A DNA stretch of 32,552 nt from Welwitschia mirabilis (GCA_051453625.1 JBOZIK010000001.1:98954196-98986747), one strand, 5' to 3'; counted from the stretch's first letter, positions 1 to 11,759 are shown. The notes: generated by a model not told the origin, from the sequence alone. Numbers and translations: made by a program.

Positions 1-640
1 AAAGGCCTTTTCAAAATAAGATGGCATTTTAAATTAACCTTAGTTTGTAATTTTCATAATTTATCATAAAAATGATAAAAATTATGTTAAAAGTTTTTAT
101 GACAAAATCTATCTAAATATTTAAGTCTAGATAACTCCATTATGTCAAGAATTAAATTCACATGATAAAACTAATAAATTAAAAATTTTAAAATGATAGA
201 ATAATATATTCTGCATGTTATTCACTCATTTAAATTCTTGATAAATGTGATAGGTGTACTATATTATGAATAAACATTTTCTACTTTGTGTTATGTGAGT
301 AATAGATTTTATGCATTATGAAATAAATGGGCATATGAACAAGTACATGCACTCTTACCTATAACCAAGAATGATAAATGAGGAGATTTACTACCATAAC
401 TCTTCTTTTCTTGAAATGTATAAGGGCATTTGGTTTAGATTCTACTCATTATTTTATTCTTTAGAATTTAAGAGTTTATCCTATTATTCCATATGATAAT
501 TTTGAGATTTGTGCATTTATTCTTTTGATGCATGTCTTAGATAAGTTAAACTTATTTATGAGCCTATGAAGGATTAAGAAGGATCTAGCATAAGGAAAAG
601 ATAGATGTATTTAACCTTGATAGTTAAAGCAAGAATATTA
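1..640. other. Unrecognised AT-rich sequence
   Basis: I see no reading frame of useful length, RNA gene or repeat family I can name. The composition matches the decayed repeats elsewhere in the window, so it is probably old intergenic or transposon-derived DNA. Confidence 0.5.
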
Positions 641-1010
641 CTCACTCTAGTTAGGTGCATAAGTCATAAATATGATCTCTTTTTGTACTCCAATTCCACT
701 TATTACCCATCCTACTTATCAATGCTAAATCATGTGATCTTGTGATCTTGAGCTATGTGCCTTTGTTTATCTATATAAAGAGATCCTTTACTTTCTTTTA
801 AAGAGGAGATACTTTCCATTTTTTTCATACAAGTGCATTTCCTTCTTTCCTCTCTTTTTTTATTTTATTTTCTTGCTTGTGAAGCTTGGAGCTTGAAATC
901 TTAGATCTAAGGAACTCTTGAGCTTGGATCTACATCAATCTTCAACTATTAAAGACTTGCTATCTTTCTAAGTAATTTATTTAGTAATATTATTCATATA
1001 GTATCTTTTA
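640..1010 (+). mobile_element. Possible LTR promoter fragment (TATA and leader-like region)
   Basis: A good TATA-like sequence, TCTATATAAAG, lies at 770-780. It is followed by a pyrimidine-rich stretch (788-880) and then a leader rich in CTTGGA/CTTGAA words (885-960). The same arrangement, a TATA box followed by repeated TCTTGGA/TCTTGAA words, occurs in the two LTR-like copies at 12861-13020 and 15053-15210. I infer a related or analogous solo or truncated LTR. No partner repeat or PBS was found, so the assignment is tentative; a host promoter fragment is the alternative. Confidence 0.35.
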
Positions 1011-3590
1011 GTAATTTAGTATAATGATGTAATATTTTCAGTAGATCACTATTTATGATATGTCATAAAAATATGTTATTCCCTCCCATGAGCTCTCACC
1101 AAGTTATGGGAAATGTGAGGGGTCTATTATGCTTGGTGATTGAGGTTACTAATGGATGTTTATGGCTAAGTAATCACTATGGGAATCTCCTATATACTCA
1201 AGTACCCATATTTATTTTGTGTTAATAGAAATAAAATATATTTTTCATTCATAATGCTTTAAGCTCTCTTGTTACTAGTAAAGTTTGATCTTTAAAAAAA
1301 TCTCTTTTCAGCTAGTAGCCTTCCATGGAAATCCTGAGGCTCATTGTAAATAATTCTTTTTAAATTGATTTGGTTTTAATTTTGATAATGATTCGAATTA
1401 GTAATTTAGTTAAGCTATTTTGTAGATAATTAGTTAGTATATTTATTATCTAAATTATTACATAATTACTTGTAAAGACTCTCTTATTTTTTTTATAACA
1501 AAAAAATCAAATTTCTTGAATAGAGGAATAGGTTAAAAACATCATAGCTTATTAATTAGTAGATATAAATTATTGAAATTTTTTTGTAAATCTAAAATTG
1601 TGTTATGAAAATGTAAAAATACTAGTATTCCTGATGTTTAATTATTTTTAAAAAAATTATTTGTTAAAATACATTAAAAATTAAATATAAAAATAGTAAA
1701 TAATTAATTTAGGTTTCTGTAATTACCTATTAAAATATCTACAAACTTAAGCATCCTAAGTTATAGGAAATTAAGTAATATTTACAAGAAAGTATGAATC
1801 ATTTAAAAACTCAAAGTATTTTGGAAGTTATGGTCATTTTAGTGTAGTGTAATAGGACTTTAGCTTCTATTAAATTTGGCAGTTTTTAACATTAAATGAT
1901 GACCTTAGAAAATAATATTTTTAAAATTGTAAAATAGTTTATGTTAGATTCTCAGGATTCTATTATGTATCTAGTTTATAAAAAACTATTGTAATTTATT
2001 TTTAATTTATTATTAAAATTTTGACTATGATGTCTTCTTAGAGCCTTAAAATGTTATAATTAATGTTTTAAATTATAAAAAAATTATTACATAAACTTTT
2101 ATAGTGAATTTTAGTATATAAAATATATTCTATTAGTAGCTTTAAGTTAAATTACCTAGAAATAATATTTTATTTGTAGAAATAAATTTTTTACTTTTTC
2201 CTTTATCTTACATTGAATTTGTATGTTTGTAAGAGTTTTCGCTTTAGTAGTTTAAGTAACATAAATAGTCTTGAATTTATTACTTATTTTATTAACTTAT
2301 AATAGTCATATGAATCTTGGATAAAGAGTTATTATTTAATAATTATGCTTAAGCTATACTTTCTTCTATTTACCTTCATTACACCAATCCATAAAGATTG
2401 TCATATGAGCATGAAAGAATATTCTTAGGATTGACATAGCTATAGGTATATTTTAATTTTTTTAAGTTCATTATTAAGATGTGATTTGATATATTTAGAG
2501 TAGTTTTAATATTATTAAAAGAAATAAAAGAAAATAATATTTTCTTTATTTATATAGAAAAGAAAATAATATTTCCTTTATTTAGATTATCATTATTATA
2601 TCTTGAATACAGAGATATTCTGGTATGCTTTTTTTTTTAATGATTATTCTATAAAATCAACCTAATGATGATTAGAGTTATTATAGCTAGGTAAATAATC
2701 CATTAAATATTCACATTATTGAGAATTATATGCATGCATTTGTATGGTGTATTGAACGAATAAGAATGAATCAAGGTAATTCTAATAATGATCATCCCTA
2801 TACTTGGATTTCATTACTAAGGTGGGTTGTATTACATGTTTTTTAATAATACCCTTCTGTAAGTGGATTTGGTCATTACTTTCCTGTCATACCCATGTAT
2901 AAACTTACTTTGACATACTTAAGCCCTTGACATTAATGGATTATGTTGAATCATTTGGAGATGTTTCAAGGAAATAGGGTTATTTCTAAGCATGAACCCA
3001 TCTCACGTATCACTTATCACCTATATTTGGGTACATTGAGGTGAAGTAAAAGCTTAGAAAGTTAAGCTCAACTATGTTTGTATAATCTAAAATCTAAAGT
3101 AAAACCAACTCACATCTGGAGGATGGCCAGATATTGAGTTAGAATGCCATTAATGGGAATTTCCATCTTCTATTATATTGGTTAGGTATTATTCTTAAAC
3201 TTATTCATTTATGTTTATAACAAGTTTACATCTTCTCAACTATTTATGAGATATTTTTCTATGTGACAAAAAACTATGAATATATTGAGGACACAAACTT
3301 ATGACATCACTTAAACCAAAATAACTTATGAATTAATTATAGAGAAATATATAATAGAAATATTATTTTTTTCCTCAAAACATAAAAGTGCTAAAAAAGA
3401 AGTAAGTAAAATTTGATCCTAGGATTTATTGTGTCCATTAGATAATAATATTAAAGCATGAAGACAAAGAAAAAAAAGGAAAGAAAACAGTGCTTAATTA
3501 GGGTGAATAAAGATAGGGTATCACATTTTTCTTCTTTACTCTTTAGCTGATAAAAAAGAAATGAAATTATTAAATTATATTATACCATTT
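1010..3590. other. No recognisable gene; decayed AT-rich DNA
   Basis: This stretch has no open frame worth reporting. It lies on the 3' side of the minus-strand copia fragment at 3600-4110, where pol would be expected, but I could not recognise protease, integrase or reverse transcriptase motifs on the minus strand. A small 32-bp tandem duplication is listed separately. Confidence 0.45.
2528..2588. repeat. Two-copy 32-bp tandem duplication
   Basis: The word AGAAAATAATATTTTC at about 2529 recurs at 2561 with one change, followed in both by TTTATTTA. The period is 32 bp over two units. It is a simple local duplication in AT-rich DNA. Confidence 0.6.
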
Positions 3591-3599
3591 AATGCAGGA

Positions 3600-4093
3600 T
3601 TACTAATATCCATGTAAATGGATTCCCAAGTATCTAGTAAAGAAATTAAAAGAAGTAATCCTTTTACTTCATCATTAAGTGATAATTTCATTAACAAAAG
3701 TTTTTATGAACATAGAACTTAACTCATTGAAATAAGATGCTACTAGTTGATCTTCTTACATTTTGAGATCTAAATTCTTATTCATTCAAGATAGCTTATT
3801 TAATGCTATTCTTATCTCATACATTTGACATAACTTATTCCAAACCTGCTTTGTTGTCTTGCTCCTAGAAATATTAAATAACACTTTCGATAAAACACTT
3901 AATCTAATTAATGAAAGTGCTTCTTAATTCAATGCCACTCACTTATCTAGATTTATGTCATTGTGTTTTTTCATAATAACCTCCAAGGGTCTATACCAAT
4001 CCTTTTAAATTAGTAAATCTATCATTAACACATTTCATGTGGTGAAGTTATTTTATGTGAGCTTCTCTATCTTGATTAAATCCTTTGTCACTT
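3600..4093 (-). pseudogene. Ty1/copia gag relic (UBN2-type gag)
   Basis: On the minus strand, 3920 down to 3795 gives a 42-codon frame without a stop. It contains A-L-S-L-I-R-L-S, K-V-L-F-N-I, K-T-T-K-Q-V-W-N-K-L and C-Q-M-Y-E. This is the conserved core of plant copia gag, where A-(x)2-I-R-L-x-L, a K-T/S-A-x-x-x-W-x-K-L block and a Y-E/Y-M block occur in this order. The flanking frames toward 4090 carry stops and shifts, so the protein is dead. A PBS and LTR lie immediately upstream on the same strand, in the correct order LTR, PBS, gag. No matching pol was recognised further left, so the element is truncated or too decayed. The family call is firm; the lineage is not determined. Confidence 0.8.
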
Positions 4094-4107
4094 TGGATCT
4101 GATACCA
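4094..4107 (-). promoter_or_regulatory. Retrotransposon primer-binding site (tRNA-iMet type)
   Basis: The minus strand reads TGGTATCAGATCCA, one base different from the plant initiator-Met PBS TGGTATCAGAGCCA. It sits between the LTR end (4108 upward) and the gag relic, which is the position expected for the minus-strand DNA primer site. Confidence 0.8.
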
Positions 4108-4480
4108 ATTCTTAATTCCCTTAATAACATTTTAATACTATTCCATATAGTAATACCTATAATAGTTACTTCAATATCAAACTATCAAATAACAAGTAGG
4201 TAGAACACAGTATATTTACATGGTAAAACCTCCAAAGGGAGGAAACATCCATGGAGAAATAAGATCCCTTTATTATAAAGAAAAATTATGTTAGAAGTAT
4301 TCTTGCCTCTCTTTTAGTTCTTATTTTTACATACTCTTACCATGCTCAGATGTCTCTTTTATAGCATTATAAAGCATAAAAAAAAAAGTTCCATTAGGAA
4401 ACTCAATAAGACTTATCATATATCTATAGATAAAATCTAATCTCTTAGTAAAGTACCTAGTACATGTCTCAAGAGAGGCA
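4108..4480 (-). mobile_element. Copia LTR, 3' part (TATA, R/U5)
   Basis: Reading the minus strand, CTATAAAAGAG at 4363-4353 is a TATA box. About 100 bp downstream, 4258-4215 reads as a CCATGGATG...GGAGG...CATGTAAA block that corresponds in layout to the R/U5 block of plant copia LTRs (ccNtggatgtagg..accacgtaaa type). The LTR then runs to the PBS at 4107. The upstream (U3) boundary is not visible, so the interval is a minimum. No second LTR was found to the left. Confidence 0.65.
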
Positions 4481-5640
4481 CATGGCTTGAGAAAATATGG
4501 AAGCATATTTAATAATACTTATAATCACAAAATCATGAGAGTACTACTTTATAGTTAAGATACCTATAAAAAGACAATCCATTCCTTACTATGTGTATAA
4601 TATGGTTTTATAGTTATCATTTTACTGCACATCATGAGTTTTACTACTATGTTCAAATTTTTCATTTCCTATGCTCTATGCTTTAATATTATGTTAGAAG
4701 GTAATTCATTTGCTAATTAATCAAGAAAGTTTATTTTGTAAAGTCTAATTCTAGAGGATTTATGATATATAATACATATATATTAATTATCATGTTTAGA
4801 GTTTATAATGTGTAATGCATATTTCTTAATTACACATAAATTTTTCTTTAGTTTTTAAGTTTATCTTTAGTGTTTTCTTTTATTCTATTCTAAAATTGTA
4901 CTTATCTTAAGCTTCCATGCATAAGCTATGTTGCATTAGATATTTAAATTATCTTTAAATATGAAAGAACAAATGCCTTTCAAATCATCTTAAGTATTCA
5001 AAAGAATTCAAGTCACAAAAAAAAAATCATAACTACAATTGTGATATTTTATCTTCTTATTTGCAACTATATTTTTACAACTATTATGATATTATGATAA
5101 CCACATACATATGAGATGCTAATATTATATAATGTAATAGATCAAAATCATCATTTACAACACATGAGATTAGTTTTGTAGCATTATTTTACTTCAAAAA
5201 TTAGTTTGTACATTAAAAGAAAAAGTTTTAGATTAATTTTTTTGTTATAATTAATAATTTAATATGAAATCAATAGTAAACCAAATAACCTAAAAATGCC
5301 ATAGTTATGGTCACACCCATGTGATTGGTTTTGTAAAACTAATGTCACTAGAGTGATAATTGTGATGTTTTTAATACTTTGATAGGTTATACACATCAAA
5401 CAAATGTCATAAAACTATTTTTATTACCATGTTACATATTTGATAGAATTAATCCCATAGCCATAATCATGACCATATTTTTGTTTTCATTAATCTTGCA
5501 TTTTAATTAGTTATTAATAATGTTATTAATTTTCATAAAAAATTTCATTCACTTTCTCCTCTTTATGAAAAATGTAATTCATGTTATATTGTAAAAATAT
5601 ATTACAGAAAATGATACATGTGTAAAAAATAAGAATTTTG
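4480..5640. other. No recognisable gene; may include LTR U3
   Basis: No coding or RNA feature can be supported here. The left end may hold the U3 of the minus-strand copia LTR. The rest is AT-rich with no repeat partner that I could identify. Confidence 0.4.
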
Positions 5641-5652
5641 ATCTCTAATAGT

Positions 5653-6010
5653 AACATAACCAAGAAAAAGTGCTACATAGTCATGCAAAAGAACAGCAAT
5701 GGAGAGAATAAAAGAAGAATTTCATCAAGGGTAGACTTCAAAAACTATTAGGATGAAAGAAAATAAATGCAAAGTGATTACTAATTCCTTACCAAAATAA
5801 AGTAAATGAGGAAAAAAATGCCTTTTCATTAATCTTTCATTGTCATTTATGAATGTAATTTCTTAATAAGTAATCAATCAAATCCTAAGAAAGACCATAT
5901 ATTCAATGATTCTAGACATCACTCCATACCCTTTTAGAAATTTCCAAGATTTCTGAAATCTTATTAGAAAATTTTAAATCATTTTGGATTCCTTTAAAAA
6001 TGCTCTTACA
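5653..6010 (-). repeat. Left copy of short direct repeat (TRIM-like LTR)
   Basis: This copy aligns with 6388-6740 at an offset of about 732 bp. Shared blocks include AAAACTATTA near 5741 (AAAGCTATTA at 6473), AATCAAATCCTAAGA near 5877, and CATACCCTTTTAGAAAT just before 5943. The copies are clearly diverged (roughly 70% identical by eye). Two short direct repeats around an interior of about 400 bp with an adjacent PBS-like motif resemble a terminal-repeat retrotransposon in miniature. Confidence 0.55.
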
Positions 6011-6375
6011 TTAAATATCCTCTCATTAAAATGAACTCATTCCTAAATAAAAATAAGTAATAATGGAACGTTAACATTTTGAAATGGATACAGGATCTTC
6101 CTATAGACCATAGGATCCTTCTCTTCATCATGCATTAGATCCTTCACAATAGGCCATCTTCTGAAATATTCATGCCAAGTGGCAAAAGGTAGACTCTATG
6201 CTTCCATGACATTTCTTCTTATCATCTCTCCAAGTTGTTAAGTCTTTTCTCTTGAAAGTATTCTCTTTTCCTGTGATATGTATTTCCTTTTATTAATCTT
6301 TACATAATATCTTACTTACTTAAGATTATATTCTTTCATGATTCTTAGTCCTCACAAATGATCTTTTCCCTTCTT
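6010..6375. other. Short internal region between TRIM-like repeats
   Basis: This region of about 370 bp has no reading frame that I recognise. That fits a non-coding TRIM interior. A convincing polypurine tract beside the left repeat was not seen, which weakens the TRIM reading. Confidence 0.35.
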
Positions 6376-6387
6376 TGATACCATTCG
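6376..6387 (-). promoter_or_regulatory. PBS-like motif of the TRIM-like unit
   Basis: The minus strand reads TGGTATCA followed by AAGAAGGG. The first eight bases match the iMet PBS and the rest is degraded. It directly abuts the right-hand repeat copy, as a PBS should abut the 5' LTR of a minus-oriented element. Confidence 0.5.
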
Positions 6388-6740
6388 ACACAAGTAAAAC
6401 AAGTAACTAGTACAAAGTTGATAAGTATAAAAATACAATAGAGTAAATAATAGAGGTTTTTATTAAACATCCAAAGCTATTATAATAAAAGAAAAGAAAT
6501 ATAAAGTAATTTTCACTCCCTTAATAAACTCAGATAAATAAGCAAGTAATAATCTTTAATTATAATTTATGAATAAAAATGCTTAAAAATTAATGAATCA
6601 AATCCTAAGAGAAATCCTATACTCAATGAATTTGGACATCTCTTCATACCCTTTTAGAAATATCCAAGCCTTTTAAAATATTCTTGCAATATTTCACATA
6701 TTTTTGAATTTATCCACAGATGTTTTATATCAAAGTTAAT
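6388..6740 (-). repeat. Right copy of short direct repeat (TRIM-like LTR)
   Basis: Homologous to 5653-6010 across most of its length. The best-conserved block is AATCAAATCCTAAGA...CATACCCTTTTAGAAAT at 6597-6661. With the PBS-like motif on its lower side, this would be the 5' LTR of a minus-strand unit. The outer boundary is soft. Confidence 0.55.
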
Positions 6741-6832
6741 ATAGGAATACTCATATAGAGTTGTAGGAGGCAACAAGGTTTGTGAGCTAAAGGGGAGATG
6801 TAGAAGCATTATTGGTAAAATCCCAATTTTAA

Positions 6833-6840
6833 TGATACCA
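6833..6840 (-). promoter_or_regulatory. Second PBS core next to an LTR-like end
   Basis: The minus strand reads TTAACAAGTGGTATCA across 6848-6833. An AACA-type end followed by AGTGGTATCA is a common LTR/PBS junction in plant copia elements. The element body would lie to the left but is not recognisable. Confidence 0.5.
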
Positions 6841-6964
6841 CTTGTTAAATAAAATGTACTTTATTATAGATTGGATTTTAAAGATATCTTTCAAGATAGA
6901 CAAACATCTATTACTCAATAAAGGCTTCCTGTTATAGTCCAGTCTTATTCAAATCTATTAAGGA

Positions 6965-7190
6965 TTAAAAAGTTGATGAAAGACATCTATCATGTTAAGG
7001 ATGTTTATAATACAGGTGCAAAGGTAATAGAATGCCATTATGCCAATAAAAGATTACTTATAGAGAAATTAATTTGTAAGGAATCAAATAGGATTTTCAC
7101 ATTAAAATCATGATGCCATAACCTAAGGATGATCTAGACCAAAGCTCATCAGTTTTGGACAAAGTTGAAAATAGATGTCAATCAATCTAA
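6965..7190. repeat. Direct repeat A (possible LTR segment)
   Basis: This aligns with 11540-11752. Shared blocks are GACATCTATCA near 6982 and 11550, TTTTCACA...AAATTCATGATG near 7095 and 11660, and AAAGCTCATCA...TTTGGACAAAG/TTTAGACAAAG near 7140 and 11708. The offset is about 4.6 kb and the orientation the same. It could be part of a 5' LTR whose partner is at 11.5 kb. Identity fades outside this interval, so boundaries are unknown. Confidence 0.5.
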
Positions 7191-9139
7191 GCTAAATTAA
7201 ACATCAACCTAACTATAAAAATCTATCATCTAGAAAACATCTAAATGTTGTGACATTTTTATGTTAATCTTAAGTTACAACAAAGCACTTGTCTACATTA
7301 GAATAATTCATAATAGATGAGGAAATTTATCTTTTAGCCAAAAGTTAACTTATATGAAAGAATATAATTTCTTTTGTTCTGTATTCTTATGAAATAAATT
7401 CATCCTTTAGAAGAGATTTTGAAAAAGCTTATTTGTTTCACTCCCATTGGTTGTAATACATATACTCGATTTTGGAAACAAAGATGTGGATCCCTTTTTA
7501 GGGCTTATGACTTATAGCCTTTAAAGAATTAATTTTTCTTAAGCTCCTACTCCTACTTATCACAGTGCTATTTTCTTGAATCATTTGAAGAATATTATTT
7601 TTCACATGAATAATAAATAACTTAAAAAGATTATTTTCAATATCTGAATTAAGGCTTTTATTTAGATGGCTATTTTACCTTAAATGATTAAATTTAAATT
7701 TTCACTAATAAATTTAAGAAAATCAGAAATTTAAGCTACCCATATCTATTAGGATTTTATAGTACAGTCATCTTAAGACAAATAGTACAAGTAAAGGATT
7801 TAAATTCAAGGCATAAGACATATAAGTGTCATTTAATTATTTTCTATACTTTTTATTGATTTTTATATCAGAAGCTTATCTTTCACTTTGAACTCATAAG
7901 AATAGTTAAATGGCTTATCTTATTTAAAGATGCATTGCTGAGTCGAAGGCACATATGAATTTTAGTTTCTACAACTAGGCTCCTTAGAATCTAGGCCTTC
8001 TTATTCTTCTATTTCAAGGTTCAAAAGCATCCAGAAGATGGAGATTGCATACGAGTTCTAAGTTATTATTATAAATAGGGAATTCTATTATTCTAGTAGT
8101 TTCTAAATTATTACTACAACATTTTAAATTGAATTTTTTAGATTGCAAATATGATTCAATGAGAAACTTAATTTTGTTACATTCTAGAGATACAATTCAT
8201 TTGTTTATTAGTGTTACTTATTATATTTATAATGTTCCACTTCCATAAGATATAAAGAAAGTTACAGATGATAATAATATTACTAGGGTAGTTTCCCTAA
8301 GAAAATGCAAATTTTTACCAGTGCTATTTAAAAATTTTGGGTTCTTCAATGAAAGAATTTCAAGCAACAACACAAATGATAAGTTATGAAACTTATAATT
8401 ATGTGTTATCTATATGAATTACCTCTTACTATGGATAACTAAATAAATGTGCCTAATTTGCTATAGAGAACAACATACCCTTTTATCCTATATATGCTCT
8501 AAATTGTAAACTTTAGTAAGATGTTCATAAGCATTTTGAAATAGGTCCCTAATATAAATTTAATCTTAACTAATGTTTAGTGGATCATATTCTTTTCTCT
8601 TAGGGTTTAACTCTCTCTTAAGAAGTTCATCACTACATTTGTTCTCTAATCCCTTATTCTATAAGTATTCCACAAATTTTAAAAATTATTTGCAATTGTA
8701 TATATTTTGGATTTCTTTGACCACTAAGTAAATGAATTTATCATGAACTTTATTTACCCATACATTTATTTTTTCATTTTCAATAAGAAAATGCCTTGGT
8801 TAGTACCTAAAATAATAGAAGTAATAGAAAGTAATCTCTTCTTTAGATGCATATATTTGTATACTAATTTTATTGTAATTTATATTGATGAAGTTGAGAT
8901 TCCATCAAAGATACTTCCTATATCTATTACTTCAAACCTCTATATGTTGAAGGTTTCTAGATTCTGGTTGACTATAAAGTTAAATTCTTGTCTATTAAAA
9001 ACTAATGATATTAACCTAATCATTTCATATTAGTAGTTGATTTTGTAATGGCTTAGTTATGAATGAGAGGTACCTAAGAAAAGCTTAGCAACTAGCTTAC
9101 TCTTTATATGATATAAGAATTTTTAATCTAGATAATTAA
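7190..9139. other. Unrecognised; small open frames without support
   Basis: The longest frame is 8743-9033 on the plus strand (96 codons). It is lysine/isoleucine-rich and matches no family firmly. It lies upstream of the longer decayed coding relic on the same strand and could be its 5' continuation. Otherwise nothing is supported. Confidence 0.35.
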
Positions 9140-10260
9140 GGTAAATTATCAAAAATTCATTTTTTCATCATAAACACATTAATGACAATATCTACTAGGA
9201 CTATGAAAATGACTCTGAAGTAGAGAATGAGAAACATGCTATCATTAATTCTAATCTTACTATAGTACTTGAAATTCTAGAGCCTCATAGTTATCCTCAT
9301 TCAAATGCTCTTAAGGACTATTAAATATTTGAGATCAGCTCTGATGATTCAAATTAGAGGGTTGATTCATTAATACAAGGATATTATTTGAGAATAATAA
9401 CATTAACAAATAGAGTCTAATTATGTTTTTCAGATAGTCTCATTTTTCTAGCTGCAAGATTTCAAGAGGAAAATATTAATTTAGACTTTTTTATGATTCT
9501 TAAGATAAATTTGATAGAGAATAAATATAAAAGGCTACTACAGATATTTGAAGAAGGGGATACCTCTTTCATGAAAGTTCCACTATTCATAGGTTTTCCC
9601 CTCCATCACCTTTATCTGATTTAAAGAAGGAACTCATTGAAATTATGATGTATAGCTCTAAAGTTTTCATTAAGAAACTCAGCGTGGTCACTCTTCAAGA
9701 TAAACACAAAAAGAGCAATACCATAAAGAATATTTATATAGATAAAATTCTAGAAAGCTAGATGAATCTTAGGAGTACCATGAAGATCTAGTTATATTAT
9801 ATAAAGAGTTCACTGTGATAAGTCTTAATGCTACCAAATAAGTAATTAAATAAAGGGAAGAAGAAAAAACAACCAAGAGTGATTACAGATTGATTTAAAA
9901 TCTAAAAGAAAGGAACTCAGAGATATTTCTATAAAATTCATAGCCTTGAAAAAGAGCATTAAAATAAAGGATGTAGAGATATTTATTCTAAAGTTATAGC
10001 TATAACAGAAGGAAGAATTAGAGTCTAATTATCAAAATTCCTTCAAATACAAGAAGATCTTGTAAGGTAATTAACATCAATGGTAAAGAATAGTTAAGTT
10101 GAACTTTTAGAACTTAAGGAACAATTAAATTCTAAGCATTGGAGCTCTCTTTCCTTTAAAATTAAATAAATTCTCTCATAGTAGAAAATAATAGTCTCAA
10201 AGCATAACTCTTAAGAAAATAAGAGAAAATTAAAACCTTTTTAGCTTCAAGTCCTACCTT
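9139..10260 (+). pseudogene. Decayed coding relic, unidentified, with coiled-coil part
   Basis: I do not recognise the protein. Frame-consistent protein-like stretches follow each other on the plus strand, broken by stops and shifts. The first is acidic (DYENDSEVENEKHA at about 9199), followed by EISSDDSN near 9335. A hydrophilic segment at 9440-9600 includes ENKYKRLLQIFEEGD. After a frameshift near 9600 comes PSPLSDLKKELIEIMMYSSK and a run of about 50 codons before the next stop. The right part (9890-10150) reads as a leucine/glutamate/lysine heptad-like region (QKEELESNYQNS, ELLELKEQLNSKHWS). The relic lies between direct repeats A and B and may be the interior of an LTR element, possibly a gag. 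An old viral or host pseudogene is not excluded. Confidence 0.45.
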
Positions 10261-10780
10261 AAGTTAAATTTTGAATAATTAGCCTAAATTTCATTTTAGC
10301 ATTTCTTCTCTATCTCGGTAGGTGCATGAAATTTCTATCAACATCAAATAACAATTATTTAATATAAATAATATTATTAAAAAGACATAGTTTGTGTTAG
10401 GGTCACCCCTTTCTACTTTCAAAGGGCCATGATTGATACAGTCCTAAATCATGTGCAGAAGATAGCTCCCTCATTAAAGAAAATAAGAAGAAGATAGTGA
10501 ATCAATAAACTCTTGCATATTAGGTTATTTTAGATTCTAAGAAATTTCTAAAATCATTAAGGCATTATTTGAATTTATCAACTTTAGTTTTTGATGCAGA
10601 ATTTGCAATAATATATATAACTATCGTTCCTCTTGAAGAAATCTATACCATTTAAGCTGTAATCAATGAAGTAACTACCAATCTAGATGGTGCTATCTCA
10701 TAGACATAGAAGAATATGGAAGACCTTAGAAAAGAATCATTTAACTAGTTTAATGATAATGAATTTTCTTTTGTTAACCA
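10261..10780 (+). pseudogene. Possible continuation of the unidentified relic
   Basis: From about 10550 one plus frame gives KSLRHYLNLSTLVFDAEFAI, then IVPLEEIYTI, AVINEVTTNLDGAIS and MEDLRKESFN, with single stops between these blocks. The low stop density and sensible composition suggest former coding sequence. I cannot assign a family. The preceding 10261-10550 has no readable frame. Confidence 0.3.
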
Positions 10781-10894
10781 ATTATAATTTTAATTTGTTT
10801 TTTCTGTTTATGACATTATCTCTATAAGAAGTTGTATAACTATAACAATCTTATAATTGATTCTATTCCTTATAATTATATGCTATACTAAGCA

Positions 10895-10940
10895 TGAAAA
10901 AAGAAAGAGAGAGAGAAATAGGACAAAAAAGGAGAAAAGA
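10895..10940 (+). promoter_or_regulatory. Purine-rich tract, possible polypurine tract
   Basis: A run of A and G with few interruptions (GAAAAAAGAAAGAGAGAGAG, then AGGACAAAAAAGGAGAAAAG) lies downstream of the relic and upstream of direct repeat B. That is where the PPT of a plus-strand LTR element would be. It could equally be simple sequence. Confidence 0.3.
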
Positions 10941-11539
10941 ATAGATATGTGACACAGATATATAGAAATATATATGAGTTTTTTTTTTTGAAATTCTTCT
11001 TTCACTTTTGGATCATTTGTAAGAAAGATCAAGTAGATTTTTGGGAATTCAATATTACTTATACAATTTTCAGAATTGATATAAGGTTTTCGAATAAGAT
11101 TTTTAACTATTACTTGAGTTGTTTTACTTAACTACTATTTTTATTTCTTTGATTAATTATCATCTATATAGTAGATAAAATCTATAAATATATTGAAATT
11201 TTCTTTCTCCTTAGTTTTTGGATCTAGAATTTATGAGATTGTAGTGAAATGATTTTTATAATACTCTAGATTTATTTATTCCATAGAATTTTAATGGACT
11301 GAAGCCCTGTAATTATTTCTCTAGATCAAGAAACTTATTTTAGATTCAATACCATATAGATTAAGAACTTTTACTCATAATCAATCATAAACTCTACCTG
11401 GCTATTAAAAAAGTTAACCAGACTTTAGGCCTTAACCTCTAAGAATGGCATTGTAAGCCTTATAATGGTGATCATCATTGATCATTGAAGTGTTAATCAT
11501 AAAAAATAATTTATGAATCAATAGTATACTTAATAGATT

Positions 11540-11752
11540 AATGTTAGACATCTATCAAGTGAAAGACATCTATACTAAACAAAAATGTATAGTAGAAGTT
11601 AATTTTTGCTAGTAGGAAAATGATGATGATTAAATCACCTTTTAGGGAATTAAGTAACTTTTTCACACTAAATTCATGATGTCACAGGGATAGAGAAATA
11701 ATAGTTTAAAGCTCATCAAAATTTAGACAAAGCTATTGTAGATGTCTATTCT
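11540..11752. repeat. Direct repeat B (partner of 6965-7190)
   Basis: Same-orientation copy of direct repeat A. It contains repeated GACATCTAT words (11550, 11566) and AGATGTCTATT at 11740. These look like deaminated forms of a GACGTC-containing LTR enhancer-type repeat. Divergence from A is high, so any element is old. Confidence 0.5.
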
Positions 11753-11759
11753 CATGAAA

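Noticed and set aside
3540-4110. Intact copia gag gene
   Set aside because: Only a 42-codon core is uninterrupted. Flanking frames have stops and shifts, so it is a relic.
10949-11131. 60-codon plus-strand frame
   Set aside because: A T-rich stretch encoding mostly Phe and Ile. No conserved motif.
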